A stretch of 64,000 nt of DNA from Azolla pinnata (GCA_037176905.1 JBBBWG010010445.1:20940-84939); one strand, 5' to 3'; numbered from the stretch's first letter, positions 12,401 through 29,610 are shown. Numbers and translations are program-made. The notes: a model not told the origin generated them from the letters alone.

Positions 12401-15138
12401 TGCAGTTGGCGCAAAAGGAGATTCAAAACATAAATCTGTATAAACATCCTCGGGAAAAGCTTGAGAGTATTCTGAGCTGCAGCAAAGTTATAATGAATAT
12501 TTGCATGGCTTCAAATGACGATCCTACAGGTGCAGATGAATTTCTGCCAGTACTGATTTATGTCCTTTTAAAGGTGGTATTTCTTTGAGTTTGCGCAATT
12601 CTATTTTCTATAAGATCATAAATTAATGGTAATTATTGTGTATTTTTCTGAGTTTGTGAAGAGAATGTTTAGGAATAGATCTCGATACCAGAGTTTCAAA
12701 CTTCATTACACCTACATTTAAGGTTTGTTGGTGGAAGTGCATGCGTTATATGTGGTTCAAACGCTTCCTGTGGTTACTCTGAACAGCTCATCCATTTGAA
12801 TAACTGATTTAACAGATTTTTAGAAGGGGAATAAAACCACTGATGTGAAACAATTTGATTACATAGACTTCTCGTAGGGTCACTATCCCTTAGTTTACTG
12901 ATTCTCTTTCACACTGAGCTAGTCACAGTTACCTCGGTATTTCTTGTACCTGTGTCTTTAATGCCAGTGAGAAGCATTAGTCTCATGTTTCTGAGTAAGT
13001 CCTTGTTGGCGTTTGCAGCATGAAAGTCATTCAAGTGAGCAATGCTTCAGACATCTACATAAAAGGTGCCTGACCAAAGAGTTTGGTAGGTTGTTTATAA
13101 CAGTTATATATATAGAACCCATCCCTGGGCATGTGAGAGGCTTCAGTGCCCATCATTTTAGGTACTGTACTCCATATCTAGCACGTTTTTATCTGTAATG
13201 AAGCTAGGTGAGAATGGAGCTAGGCTTAGAGGAGGTAGGTGGCTTACCACCCTTTGGACATAAATGCGCACATACATTGAGCCATTTGACCCATCATTGG
13301 GTATATCTACTACCGTTTTTGGATACTGAGAAGAGTCATGACCAATGTCTGTAAATATGATGGCGTTATGTCCATAGAAAAGTGCTTAAGTCTAGTCTCT
13401 CTTAAAATTTCTTCCAGACTAACCTTTACGATTCAGCACATCATGCATTGGCCTTCATACAGTAAAAAAATTTTTTAAATCCACTGACGATGAGCCTGTG
13501 TATGATTGATGGATTTTATTATTTCCTTGGGGTCAAATATGACCTATGGGTCCAAACATGAAGCATGTTTACATTGTATTCATGGAATTCATGTGTGACT
13601 CTTGATGATTTACCAATGAGCTTTGCCATCATTGCACATTGGGAGTTGGAAGAATGTGTGTAGGGAGTGCATTGGATTTACAAAATGTACAAAACATGCT
13701 CAAGATTGATTGAAAGCAGAACATCGTAGCAAAGTGTGACAGAACTTGATCAGAACATAATATGCATAGTCAATGAGACTCCTCACCTGAGCTCCAAAAC
13801 CACATCGTACATTGATGTGATTATGAGCTAAGCCATTGAAAGAAATAGTTCAGATGGCAGATGAGGACATGGGTTCTTGCAAGTAACTATGAAGTGATTG
13901 AATGGGGATAGATCCTATTTGTAAAGTTTAAATTGAAGAAAAAGGTGGTATATGTCAAACGCTTGAAGAAACTTTGTCTTGCCTCTTAGAAGCAGTGTGG
14001 GAAGAACCAGAATATCGATCCTGCATCAACTCTTTCAAGAATACAGAAGTATCTGGATTAGTATTTAATAGCCGTATTTGTATAGGCGTCTTAATTTTAG
14101 CATGATCCTTGCTATAACTTCCTGATTTTTGCTGCATTAGAGAGAGAGCTGTTTTCATGTTCATTACATTTCTCTTCTAGATTAGTTATGATATTCTCAA
14201 CTTTTGGGGATTTTATATTAGAGATCCTTGGATTGGGCATAGTCCAATTCATAACACAAATGTTTTTCGTTTCTTCTAAACAGGCAAATCCCCCACAGCT
14301 CTACTCAAATATTCTATTCATTCAAAGGTATAGGCGACATTCGAGGCTGGTCTCAGAAGCTGCTTACTACTTCACGAACCTTGTATCGGCAGAGTCATTC
14401 ATTGAGAATCTGAATGCTGCCTCTCTTTCGATGGATGAGAAGGAGTTCGAGAAGAAAATGATTCTCGCCAGAGAATCATTGAGGAGGACAGCGAATCTCC
14501 CACACTCGCCGGTCTCCCCCAAGAGTTCACATTCAGTTGAGAGTTTGGTGGAAGGCCGAAATACGCTCTCCAAGGCCAGATCTCCATCGGTTTCTGGTGA
14601 TAGTACCCCGATAGCTTCCGTATCTAAGTTGCAAGCTGAAGGTGTATCGGCGTTGATAGGTGCCAGCAAAGTTGGACAGCTCGCAAGAGAGTTCCCGTTC
14701 CTATATGCAAGTGTCGGTGATCTCCGGATCGAGGATGTCGAAGCGCTGCTCAACGACTACAAGGAGCTGGTTCTGAAGCATTACTCGCTTTGTAAGATCG
14801 TCGAGAAGATGGACTCGAGCAAGGCAGCGGTGTCAAATGAGCATGAATGCACACCCGATGATGGGGCCTCGAAGCAAGACAGGCTGAAGGTGCCCGAGAA
14901 CGATGAGCTGAAAGAGTCCATAGAAGAGAGCTCTAACAAGAGAGAGGGTTCATCGGCGGATGAATCGCCGGTTGAGATGGCGGATAAGAATGTGATATTG
15001 GTGAATGAAAGCTCAAATGCGGAGTTTAGCTTGGATGTTTTCCAAGAGCAAGTAGCAAGGCAAGTCGTCGTAGGCCATGGTGAGCACGAGCAGCAGGATG
15101 ATGCCTCGACGGAATCGATTCGTGTCCCTACCGAATGA
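9403..15138 (+). CDS. VPS9A: VPS9A-type Rab5 guanine-nucleotide exchange factor
   Basis: Activates plant Rab5 GTPases on endosomes in vacuolar and endocytic trafficking. Exons 9403-9473, 10901-11048, 12073-12243, 12406-12573 and 14284-15138 join in frame to 470 aa (TGA stop). The N-terminus MEFHDFMDRMKNPAALDLV, the motif HPLWAG and the VPS9 domain across exons 3-5 match plant VPS9A. The conserved catalytic Asp is Asp174 in GADEFLP, corresponding to the Asp mutated in the classic Arabidopsis allele. Exon 5 begins ANPPQLYSN and carries the conserved AAYYFTNLVSAESFI segment. After the VPS9 domain a Ser/Glu-rich tail follows, with a conserved island near FPFLYASVGDLRIEDVEALL. A few residues before the catalytic segment are missing relative to Arabidopsis as I remember it. 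Introns are 0.16-1.7 kb. Upstream lies the W-box-like array. Confidence 0.95.
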
Positions 15139-16205
15139 ATGATCACGGTCGTTGGCTTTTGTAATATGAATTGTTGGGCAATTTGTTTCGGAAGAGTGTC
15201 TGTTGTAATAACACTTCATTGCATCTTTGTTGCTGGAATGTAATCTCTGTCTCATGATACATGATCCGAGCTGCCATGGCTTCCCTAGTAATGTTGGAAA
15301 GATGTGGTGGCACTTCGTATTTTAATTGTTTTCAGAGTCATCTCGCAGATGACTAGTTTTTCCTGCATGAAAGCAAATCTTGCAGGATCGATGTCTTTGA
15401 TTGTTGGTTGAAATCACAAGATTGTTGGTTGGAATCGCAGGATCGATGCCTTCGATTATGGATAATTGAGAAGTGAACAGGTTTTGTGGTTTACTATGAT
15501 TAGATTGCATTTCTCAATGCTGAAACAAGGCCAATATTGGCCCACGAGACAAAAACACGTACAATAATGTTTGTGTATCCACTCATCTATGAAAGTATGA
15601 GGACAATTACAAATATAATCATCGTGTTGCACGTACGGAAGGTGCGTATACGGCGGAGAATTGCCCAGCGTTTTGCAATGCTGACAGGAGATCAAACGCG
15701 TTTGGTAGCTGGCTACACTTACGCGCAGATAAATAGAAGTACGAATGTCGTATGCACGAAAGGTTCAGCATCGAACGCGAGACCTTTACATAGGCAGATT
15801 GTACAAAATACGAGGAAATACAATACGATATACATTAAGAAAATGCAACACCGTAAACGCTAAGAAAATACAAAACCGTATCAGTTAAGAGGATACCAGT
15901 AACATATACGGTAAACGAATACAATACCGTGTACGTTACGAGAATACAAATACCATATGGTTAAGAGAATACACGTACCGTATAGGGTAAGAGAATACAT
16001 ATACCGTATATGTTAAGAGAATACAAATATCGTATATGTTAAGAGAATACAAATACAGTATATGGTAAGAGAATACAAATACCGTATATGGTAAGAGAAT
16101 ACAAATACCGTATATGGTAAGAAAAATACGTCGTCTTCTTCTTCTTCTTTGGGGAGTTAGGGTTTCCTGAGAGAGCAGAGACTGCGACAGCGACAGCAAC
16201 GAGCG
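15139..16205. other. intergenic, VPS9A 3' flank and HAM 5' flank
   Basis: The first about 400 bp is probably VPS9A 3' UTR and flank. From about 15.8 kb onward the DNA is a 26-bp tandem array, then a short CTT-rich and AGGGTTT-containing stretch (16130-16170) just before the HAM start codon. No gene is seen. Confidence 0.6.
15820..16127. repeat. 26-bp tandem array upstream of HAM
   Basis: A unit of the form GAGAATACAAATACCGTATA plus TGGTAA repeats about twelve times. ACCGTATATGG recurs at 16081 and 16107, an exact 26-bp spacing. Copies become more diverged leftward. Each unit includes the near-palindrome ATACCGTAT. The array ends about 80 bp before the HAM ATG, so it lies in or overlaps the core promoter region. 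Confidence 0.9.
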
Positions 16206-20019
<3,814 letters not shown>

Positions 20020-21089
20020 TGTGAGTACTATTCGTCCAACATAAAAATTAATGAGCGTAATTTTATGATGAAGCATTGCCTGTACTTTCAAGAGTTCATG
20101 CATGCTCTATTGCATAGATAGCCTATGCATGTTAAGGAAGCTGTAGTGAGCCCTTGAATCTTAGGCTAAAGTTCTCATATGACCTCTGCCTTCTTGGTTT
20201 CTTATTACTGTGCATTGTGTAAAAAGGGTGTAAGCCTCTGTTTGGACTGGTGTATATGAGGGCTGGGAAAGTGTCCAAAAGTGAAATTGGAGAGGTCAAT
20301 TGTATATTAGGACTAAACTGGCAATGTAACAAGCACGTGTTGTAATGAATCACACATTTTCTTTCACATTTGAATGGCAATAGCTACATGATTGTCCAGA
20401 TTTATTGCAAGTTCATTTCAAAACTGGGTCGTGCAAAACTAGGGTAAACACACTACTTAAATGGAATCTGGAGAGAGGTGCTGTTGTCCTTGTGTTGACA
20501 ATCAGATCATGGAGAAATAAGAGGAGTTTGGAGGTTTTATAATGATCAGTGTTAGATGGCTTGAAGGTAAGGCACTGGTGAGATTGAGTTAAATAGAAAT
20601 AAGGATCGTGTGGGCCCGACAGGATTGCTGCTAATTAATTTATCCCTGCCTTAAACATTGTTGGACTCTTACTTTATTCTGAACTCAAGAGGAAAACGGT
20701 TTGACAAATGCATATTGGCCGCAAGTCATATTGGAAGTTACAATAGATGTTGATAGTTTGGATAGCTGACCATATAATTCACTCAGTAATGGATGGGCAT
20801 AGATCTTATGTGACTTTCGTTTATGTCTAATGCTTGTATTGAAGTCAATATAAAATCACAAAGAAAATCTTGGAAATAATGGATACTTTATCAACAAAAT
20901 ATACAAAATGCTTGCTCGCGAGGAGACTCCTGTACAAAATATCTACAAAACGGTGATGACCGATAAAGATTCTCTGAAGTGAAATGAAAACGCCCGATGA
21001 AGCTAATTGTTGATCTAGTAGTTGCCCAAATGTTGAAAACAATGAAATGTTCAACATTATATACAGATTATACACACGATGAGCACGCA
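20020..21089. other. convergent intergenic region, HAM / Mei2-like
   Basis: About 1.07 kb between the two stop codons. It probably contains both 3' UTRs and poly(A) sites. There are no repeats of note and no ORF with recognisable content. Confidence 0.6.
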
Positions 21090-24000
21090 CTACGGAGAGC
21101 TCCTTCGACCATTGTGATCAAAAAGAATTGGTTGGCACCGGCCATCTTCATTCATCAAGCTTGAGTTTTGAAAGTGCGAAACCAGTGCAGCTTTTCCTTG
21201 GATCCGTGCATATGCCAAACATGCTACCTTCTCACTATTGAATCTCTCCCACTTTCTTCCATCTAATGCCTGTGAGTTGAATAAACAGTTTCATTACTAT
21301 TTTTAACTTTTCAAAACTGTGTTTCTCTAAATCTGTCAGAAAATTGACCTTACCTCATATATGGAAATAATATGCGACGGGGATGTCATGTTGATGAAAG
21401 CGTAGCCAACGTTACAATTGTTCTGCATTATTCCAAACCAACGTTAGTTAGCCGTACCATTCTGGATAATGCATTCGATCCTACAACCAAAGATTACAAC
21501 CGAACAGACAAATGTTACCTTGAAATCGATCGGTAAATACATAAAATCGTAGGTCCCATGATGGGTCTTGTCAATTGCTTCCAAAAGCATCTCGGCAGTA
21601 TACCTACAAAGATAATTATGACGAGTTAAATATAAGCATATGTTTAGGCATCAGTTCAGTTGGAATAGATTTATGATGGTTAAGTGACACGATGAGAGCA
21701 ACGCCTCTAGCCACTATGGAAGACTTACTTATTGGGTATGTTCTTGATCATGAGAGTTGTGCGAGTATCTTCTCCAAGCTTGATTCGGTTCAAATCAAGC
21801 CGATAAACATCCTTTGGGTCAGATTGGGTGGCAGTGCTATCTACACGCTGCTGTACTAGGTATGCATCATAATTGTGGGATTTTGTTGTCAAACTCCCAG
21901 ATGGGTAGTGAGTTGATACAAACCCTGTTTGACTATCTAACCTTCGAAATTCTTCCTTATGACTCCCTTTGTGATAGATAGGAGAGTTATGCATCACTGG
22001 AAATCCAGATCCAAGCGACCCTGGACCATAGAGGGGTGTGTCTGGAGAATTTCGAGAGTAACTGAACTGCATCTCCGGAGGGGAAGAAGAACTCTTTGCT
22101 ATGGCACTAAGATGATGTTTAGCTGATCGAGACAACGCGATATTTCCTGTGCGGTTTCCATAACAAAATTCCTGAGCTTGTGTATGTTCTGTGTATAGGA
22201 GGCTTTGAAACGTCGGCGAATCGGACGAAAACGCTTTAGCCCTCATCTCTGAATGCGGAAAATCCTGTGCTGAGGTGATGAAGCTTGAAAGTGCACCATT
22301 TTGATACTCGGATAATGAAGATGGATGATAAGCTGGCATCTGTTTCATGTCAGAGTGATTGTTTCCGGAATGACAATGGGTATATGATCGAGGTGAGTAT
22401 CGAACTGATCCTTGTGAAAAGCTATCCATAGAATTTCCAGCCAATGGTTCCCACAAGCCTGTAGGCATGATAAAAGAAGAAGAAGAAGACATGGGCAAGA
22501 CGTTGCTTAGCTGATAGGTAAAAAAACAAACAAAAACTTCTTAAGAGTACATCACACAGACCTGGAGAAAACTGGAGTAGAGGCGAGGTAGATTGTGTGT
22601 CGTATGAACTACGGGTTACTTTCTCTGGCAGCTCTATGTGATGTTCTGCCGAGCTGGATTTGAGACCAAAAATCAAATGAGAAGTTAGTAGGTGGAAAGA
22701 AAGATAGCATTGTGCCCATTTAGGATTTCCTAAACCCCTACTTTCTTTAGACATTAGACCGAGCATAGGGTCCCGATTCTCTTGCTACTATGTATTGTGA
22801 TGAGGGCAGTAAAATCATACCTCCGAAGTACACCTGGACGGCTTGGTTCTATCTTTATACGTCTCCCACCAATAACTGCCTTATTCAATCCTTTCATCGC
22901 CGACTCTGCATCCCGAATGTCGTAGAATTCGATAAACCTATGATGGCTTTTCTGCGGGGTTGCTCGAATCTGTTTTCATGCCAAAGAACACACGACTCTT
23001 GCATGTTATGACCGAATAAGTTCTCGCTCTTTCTTATTCTCTAGTTTCATATCCAAATTAAATGTTTATGTTGAAATGTGCATCATGAAGCTTCTTGTTA
23101 CCTCCTTGATTTCACCATATTTTCCAAAGACCTCGCGGAGATAATTGCTAGAGATCGATGGGCTTAAATTGAAGATAACAAGGGTTCCCTGGTTGATATC
23201 CTTATCTGATGGGTTATCCTACACATAAAAGAAAACATCTTTGTTAGGATTTCATTGACGCACCCATAGCTGGAACCTTAAATGCAATGCCAAAAAGAAA
23301 CCTAGGGGATTTTTCTGCGCATATCACAATATATCCATGAGGTTGAAAGCTCTCTCTATATATGTAACCATACGTTCGCACCTTGGGAAAGGAGAAATGG
23401 ATGTCAAGCTTCTTGTTTCGCAGTTGTCTGTTATGAAGAGCTCGCATCGCAATCCGAGCAGCACGGATGTCAAAGTACGAAACCATGACAAATCCCCGAT
23501 GCTTGCATGCAGTGTAAAGGCTTCGTATCTCCCCGAAAGGCTGCACAGGAAAAGAAATAGAGGGCTTTTCCCAACCAGATCGAGGAGAAACTGAAAACAA
23601 TTTTTCAGATCTTTTTATCATGTATACTTATGGGTGAAAGCATGACAATGGGAACGATAACTCAGCTGACTATAAATCTCAGTAGATACTTCAAGCAGAG
23701 CAACCAATATGCATATCCCAAAATCTATGCATAAACAAGTTGCGATTATTATTAAATGTGTAGTTATGTACATTCTATTAACTGCCTGATAGTTTGTCAT
23801 TCAATTTAAGTGTAAATTACAGAAGTTTTTGGAAGTTAATTAGCTATGTTCTTGCACTTTCACCTGTATGCATGCTGCACATTGATTATATAACCAATAA
23901 AGCCGTAATAAACAAGTGAATAACAGCTATCCTGTGGGTATGAGCTATGCTCACCTCGAATAGAGCCCTAAGCTCTGAATCCTCCACATTGCTATTTATA

Positions 24001-24326
24001 CTTCGAACAAAAAGAGTCCTCGAAGGGTGTTCTATGTATGCATCTTCATTGGATAGATCTGCGCCAACGTACTTCATATGATGATTCGAAGCTTTTCTTG
24101 AATCTGTCGAGATCACCTCACCATCCATCTCTAATCCGCCGCCACTACTAAATATATCCATATCTTCTTCGGTTAGGCTTTGGTTAGCAAGACTCATCAC
24201 GTGCATGCTGTCGAGTATATCATCGGGTAGAATCCCTCCGATGGCTTGCCTCACCATTTCTTCATCGAGAGGCTCATATGTGTCTTCCTCTGTCGGTACA
24301 CTATAATGCAAGGATCTCATCTCCAT
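21090..24326 (-). CDS. Mei2-like RNA-binding protein with three RRMs
   Basis: Plant Mei2-like (AML/OML) proteins are RNA-binding regulators of meiosis and vegetative development. Minus-strand exons 24326-23955, 23540-23382, 23218-23102, 22969-22821, 22653-22562, 22458-21729, 21603-21519, 21422-21354 and 21269-21090 join in frame to 650 aa with a TAG stop. RRM1 begins at RTLFVRSINSNVEDSELRALF (about residue 104), with RNP1-like CKHRGFVMVSY. RRM2 begins at GTLVIFNLSPSIS (about 188). The C-terminal Mei2-type RRM3 (about 530-640) has TTLMIKNIPNKYT, YDFMYLPIDF and NVGYAFIN. The central exon is Ser-rich and poorly conserved. A 3' splice site at about 24.38 kb suggests a 5' UTR intron. A second in-frame ATG two codons downstream could also serve. 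The exact AML subclass is not assignable by eye. Confidence 0.95.
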
Positions 24327-25886
24327 AGCAACAATGGCTACTAGAAAGGTTTCCGGGTCCGGGAACTTGGGACGCTAAATCTGCAAAACAAAGTTCAGAG
24401 GTTGGTGCATTGATGCTTAACAAAATCACGGCATTGAATCCTGCTTCAAGCTATTGTTCGATCACAATTTCTTTTTGCGGGGAAACTGAAGAACCCAAGA
24501 GATCGAGGTTGGGAGGAAAAACAAAAGAAAGATCAGGTAAGCACTTGAGCAATACATGCATGGATATGCATTGTTTGCAGATAGATATTCTGAGAAAGAA
24601 GATGCACCCTTAAACAATAAAAATTCCCATCTTTTCGATGAATGCATATGCGTACCAGTATTTTCCAGTGAATAAAAAGAAGAAAACGCCAATTGCGCAG
24701 GTGTATCTGTACGCATGTATATTGAATGTCGGTGTGTGTGTGTGTGCGCGTGTGCGTGTGATGTGAGACTTAGGTATGCAGTGTAGTGTTACTTTCCTAT
24801 TGAACGCGCCATCTAGGCAAGAAATTCAAGCAGTGTTTCTGAGCAAAATCGGCCAGATTATATAGGCTAGAGCATCATACAGAATGAGACAAATGCAAGA
24901 AACCTTCGGAAGGGGACAAAAACCCATGAACGCTTCTTCAGTTTCTTCTTCTTTCGGTTCCGACTCCGAGAAGGAGAAAACAACGAAACGGGTGGAGGCA
25001 AGAACCTGGGAGCTTCCAGGACGAACAAAACGACGGCAAGGAAGATCTGCGGAGATAAAAAAAAATGGCGAGCTTTTGGCGGAAGGGGAAAGCAGAGAAA
25101 CGATCGGGAATCGGGAAACTAGAGAGCGGGCGGGGCGCCTAAGGGCACGGAAAGGTTAGAAAGCAAGCAGGCGGAATTGAGAGAGCGCGTGCCTGGAACG
25201 GCGAGGAGGAAACGCAAGGAGAAATCATGTGTAGGGGAAGGAGAGGAAGGAAGGAAGAAGGAAGGAAAGAATACCTGCAGTCCTTGGGGAGCAGAAGACA
25301 TGGGGGCAAAGCAAGCAGCAGCAGCAGGTGGAATTGGGGAGCACTGGAGAAGCAGAAGAAGAAGAAGAAGAAGAAGAAGAAGCAGAAGAAGCAGACGAAG
25401 CAGAAAGAGAGACGGATCAGAGCAGAGAGATGGAAGCTCGAAGACGAAGGCGAAGAAGAAGAAGAAGGAAGAAGGAAAGAAAGAAGAAGAAACAGGAAAC
25501 GCAAAAGGCGACAAAACAACAGAGCCCAAAATCTGGGCCTATTTTATAGCGCCTCGTTTGTCGTGTACCGCTATTTTGTCGCCATCCGACCGTATGTTTC
25601 TACGTACGCGCCGGCCCCTCCGTACGCGTACGTATCCGTATCCGTATCCGTATCCCCCTCCCAGGAGCCGCTCATGCCACCCACAATACATACATACGTC
25701 AAACCTTCCCCTTCTTTCGTATGCTCCGCATCGTCGGCGGCGGCCAGAGCAAGCGGCTGTCGTCGGAAGCCGTATCCGTCGGCGTACGTACGCACGTATT
25801 CGGCACGTATTCCCCCACGTATCGTGGCCCCGAGGATGGTGTTCACAGTGGCCACTGTTTTCTGTGTTCTTCTCTTGAAAGCTTTC
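24327..25886. other. 5' flank of the Mei2-like gene, low complexity
   Basis: This region probably holds the 5' leader and promoter of the minus-strand Mei2-like gene. It includes a GT repeat (24734-24760), a purine-rich AGAAG tract (about 25345-25500, the longest GAA run near 25355-25382) and tandem TACGTA and CGTATC words (25596-25660). Long open frames over 25177-25895 on both strands are translations of the purine tract and are not credible genes. Confidence 0.55.
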
Positions 25887-25929
25887 AAGGTTTAGGGTTT
25901 AGGGTTTAGGGTTTAGGGCTTAGGGTTTC
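25887..25929. repeat. interstitial telomere-like repeat (TTTAGGG, about five units)
   Basis: Consecutive TTTAGGG heptamers, one with a C substitution, matching the plant telomere unit. The same motif serves as a telo-box in many plant promoters. Here it lies upstream of the Mei2-like gene, so both readings are possible. Confidence 0.9.
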
Positions 25930-26499
25930 TGCTGCTGTCGGTGGCCACGTAAGCCTTCTTCTTGCCTGGAGAGAGCCTATCCGGAACCCTGGCTTCTTTA
26001 TCTAGAACTGCTTCCCGATTTAGCCGCGTATCAGCCACTCGTGACGAAAATAATAAAGATAAACAATTCGGACCACGTTCGATGAACGTTGGCTATGCGA
26101 CGCTGAAACGGTCGAGATCGGTCCGAAACCTGAGGAGGGGAGGGGGGGAATCGATACATATATCGTTCGTTCATCCATGTAAGGCGACGAATCCTCGTCT
26201 GATTTGCACGATTTCGCCCGTCAGCTGCTCGGCTCGGCGAAAGCCCTGATCAGTGCCGAAAGGATTGCTGCTGCTTCTGCCCTGAATCGGGTCGAGCTCA
26301 GGGCTTTTAAGGGCTTAGGATTTAGGGTTTAGGGTTTAGGGTTATCTGAATGTGGGTCTGGATTGGACCCCCCCCCCCCCTCTGATGTACGACGCATGCA
26401 TCACATCATGAGGCATGGGCCCAACATGCATGCATGCATGCCCATGCTCGACATCGATCGATGTACCCCCATGTTGTCTTCTTCTGTTTCTCCTCTGTT

Positions 26500-26541
<42 letters not shown>
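26500..26541. repeat. (GTT)n microsatellite
   Basis: Fourteen perfect TTG triplets, read on the plus strand. Intergenic. Confidence 0.95.
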
Positions 26542-26715
26542 TAGCCCATTCTAAGTCAATTGAGTCTTGTCTTTTGGTGAGAAAAAGGAGATTTCCAGCA
26601 TGTAGAAATGAGAGTTTTCTTCTTCTTCTTCTTCTTTTACCTTTGACTAGAGAGAGCTTTCTTCTCAGGTCTCAAGTTCGAGTCCTGCGGACGCACGCCA
26701 CACGTTTTGCTCATG

Positions 26716-26766
26716 CTTTCTTCTTCTTCTTCTTCTTCTTCTTCTTCTTCTTCTTCTTCTTCTTCT
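26716..26766. repeat. (TTC)n microsatellite
   Basis: A perfect TTC run of about seventeen triplets, intergenic. It is one of many GAA/TTC tracts in the window. Confidence 0.95.
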
Positions 26767-26802
26767 TGTGGCACATGTTTATTGCATTCCGGAATCATGA
26801 AA

Positions 26803-26833
<31 letters not shown>

Positions 26834-29467
26834 GATCTTGCGCCGAACAGAAGAAGCTGACAAAACCAATGACGTCCCGATCGTTGTTCCGCAGTCAAAG
26901 GCATGGCCCAGAAAGAAAATGGTTTCACACCTTCGAGGACGCGATGGCGATCGAGCGTGTCTAGACGCCTGCCGATGGATGCATTCGAAAAGTAATCGCT
27001 TCAAATTCTGTATGAATGCTCGAAATAACTATTGTAACATACGGTTGTTAAATGCGTTAACTGCATGTTAAACACGCTAAAGTACGTTCAATAATTATGC
27101 AGAGGGTGAATCACCAACAAAAACAAAAGAGCCTAACGAAGTCATAAATTACATTTTAACGCCTGCTAAAAATCATAAACTGCGATTTTCTGCCTACTCT
27201 TATCCTCCACTGAAAATTTAACACCCAATTAATCCCGTTAGCATAACGTCGATCAATTGTTTATTCCTAACCGCTTCTCACTGATCGATCTTAATTGATT
27301 CCCCTACTACGTTCAATTAACAAAAGTTAGAAAATTCTAGAATCTAATTAATTGGTTGATGCGGTGCTAATCGATTAATTAATTCAATGTTAACTGAACT
27401 CACAATTGATTAATTCGGTGTTGATTGATTGCTCTTAATGTGTAATTTTTTAGTCTTAGTATGCATTAAACTGTAGTTTATAGGCATTTTTTTGGTAATT
27501 TTCGCTTATACAAATCTACAATCGAGTAGACCCAAGAGATCATGAAATTTTTCATATTCCATTCCTTGGCACGAGTAGTTCTATAAATTCTTAAATCGTA
27601 GAAAACAAAGTTTCAAATTTCATTCGATAAAGCAATCGATATTCACTTTCAAGATTTGTATACTTATAAATTTAGCTTAAAAAGAACGACGGATTCGAAA
27701 CGTTAAATACGTATGGAATACGTCAGAGTATTCGAAGAAACACATCTTATTTATAACCAAAAAAAAAAACGCATTTTTTTTTAACAACGGAGCTGCACAT
27801 AAAGTTTTCGCTGCTCTGTGCGATGCCAGAATCGATAGCTAGCTTAGCAATGTGAACACGAGGCGTAACTTCTCTCGTCTACTGGCGTGAAACGGATCTT
27901 TCCAGGTCATCTCTTTTGACCGAGAACTCTGGAGACGTGATAAAAGTAACTGTGAAGATAGTTGCAGAGACTCTTTGTGCCACGTCAGAAGGATTCCGAA
28001 ACTAACGCTCATTTAACTGCGGCAGGAATCGAGGTGGAGGTATCTAAGATTGTCGACAAAGATAGAATCGAAGCTAGTCGCATCAGAAGCCAATCGATCG
28101 AATCCAGACAAACTTTTTCTGGGATCATTCCAATGAGCTTTTTGTATGATCGAGCTCTTACTGTGCGATTGAAACCGGAATCTCATTACAGTTTCTCTCT
28201 AATCAGAATCCCCGGTGGTTACTTTCCCCGACATGAAGCTTTGCATTTTTCTCTTGCGTATGGAAGCTGAGATTCTGATGCAACGACGCAAAGGATGACC
28301 AATGATCGTCATATAGTGAGAAGTTCAGGGTTCAAGGTTTGAAGATACGCTTAGAAGCTTTTGCCATTAATTAATCGACAAGATTCTGACCATTTGCTTT
28401 GCAAATATTTTCTTCTTCAGCAGCCCCACGATGTGCGAGACGAGCCCGAAAAGCAGAGGAGCCGGGAACAGTTTTCTACAGTTTAGGTTCCAAGGATTTA
28501 CATCTGATGACCACGGTTGGAAGAGGAGACCGAAACATACAGATCGAGAAGGAGACAGATAAGAAGTTGCGGCAGAGGCTGAAAGAAGTGGCCGAGCAAC
28601 GCGACGATTCGCTTATGACAAGCAAGATTCGAGAAGATTAACAGAAAACCAGAATGATTTAAAGGTACTTAACGACATTGACCACCCGCGAGCGAAGGAT
28701 TGAAAAATTACTGTTACAAACTCCCAGTCTGTAACAAATACCATTTGTGTCTCATACACACACTATAGTGACTTGGATTATTACACTGGAAGCTGACGAT
28801 GCATCCGATGAAGAGAGGCTAATTACATCAATGGAATCGTCGCATCATCTCAAGATGCTATAAATGGAAAGGAGGCAGCTATTCCGATTTGTCGGTAAAC
28901 TTCTAGGGTTCCCCGACCTGTTGCTGTCTTTGTGTCTTAGGATAACTGGTTTCTCACTTATCGTACCCTTAACAAAAAACCATGAACGATGTGCTGTCAA
29001 AGTAGGATTGATCGACGAAATGCAGAATCGCTGACTGAATTGACACGAACCGATCGACCGACCGATCGATCGATCGATATACATATTTGTATCTCATAAA
29101 ATCTCATATTGTTGAGCCATAAACATGAGAGAATCAGCATCAAGAGAAACACACAGAGAGCAGAAAAAAAAAGAAAATAGTAAGTGATGCCAATAAATAA
29201 ATAAAAAACAAAACAAAAATCAGGGGAAAAAATGGGTTGTACCTCATCAAAGACCGACAGATATGCAGAAATAAAAAGAAACAGAAAATAAAAAAATTAT
29301 GCAGAAAAAACAGAAAATAGAAAATTATGCTGTATACATATGCATAGATTCATGTGAAATCTGAGCAGAAGTGGAAAAATTGTGAGAAAAAAGAAGAAGA
29401 CCTCATGAAAATGAAAATGGGTTCTATTTCTCATTTCACTGTTTGTTTGCTGATGTTGTTGCTCTCA

Positions 29468-29610
29468 AGATGAAGAAGAAGAAGAAGAAGAAGAAGAAGA
29501 AGAAAGAAAGAAAGAAGAAGAAGGCTTTCAAGGAAGAAGAAAGAAGGAAGAAGAAGCAGAAGAAGAAGCTGCACAAGAAGAAGAAGAAGAAGAGGAAGAA
29601 GACCTCTCCT
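29468..29610. repeat. purine-strand GAA/GAAA tract upstream of UPL
   Basis: About 140 bp in which the plus strand is almost only A and G, beginning with ten GAA triplets and degenerating to GAAAG and AAGAAG words. It lies about 300 bp upstream of the UPL start codon. Confidence 0.9.

Noticed and set aside
14188-14283. Extension of VPS9A exon 5 leftward to 14188
   Set aside because: The stretch precedes a good acceptor (TTCTAAACAG) at 14283 and its translation does not match VPS9A, while the spliced frame does.
25177-25895. 233-aa and 222-aa overlapping plus-strand ORFs
   Set aside because: Arg/Lys/Glu-rich translations of a purine tract in the Mei2-like upstream region, open in several frames at once, no domain.
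26660-26700. tRNA-like B-box (AGTTCGAGTCC)
   Set aside because: No matching A box, anticodon stem or acceptor stem could be paired around it. Possibly a SINE remnant or chance.
27962-28641. Two short ORFs (102 and 80 aa)
   Set aside because: No recognisable domain, different frames, no convincing splice link, in an AT-rich intergenic region.
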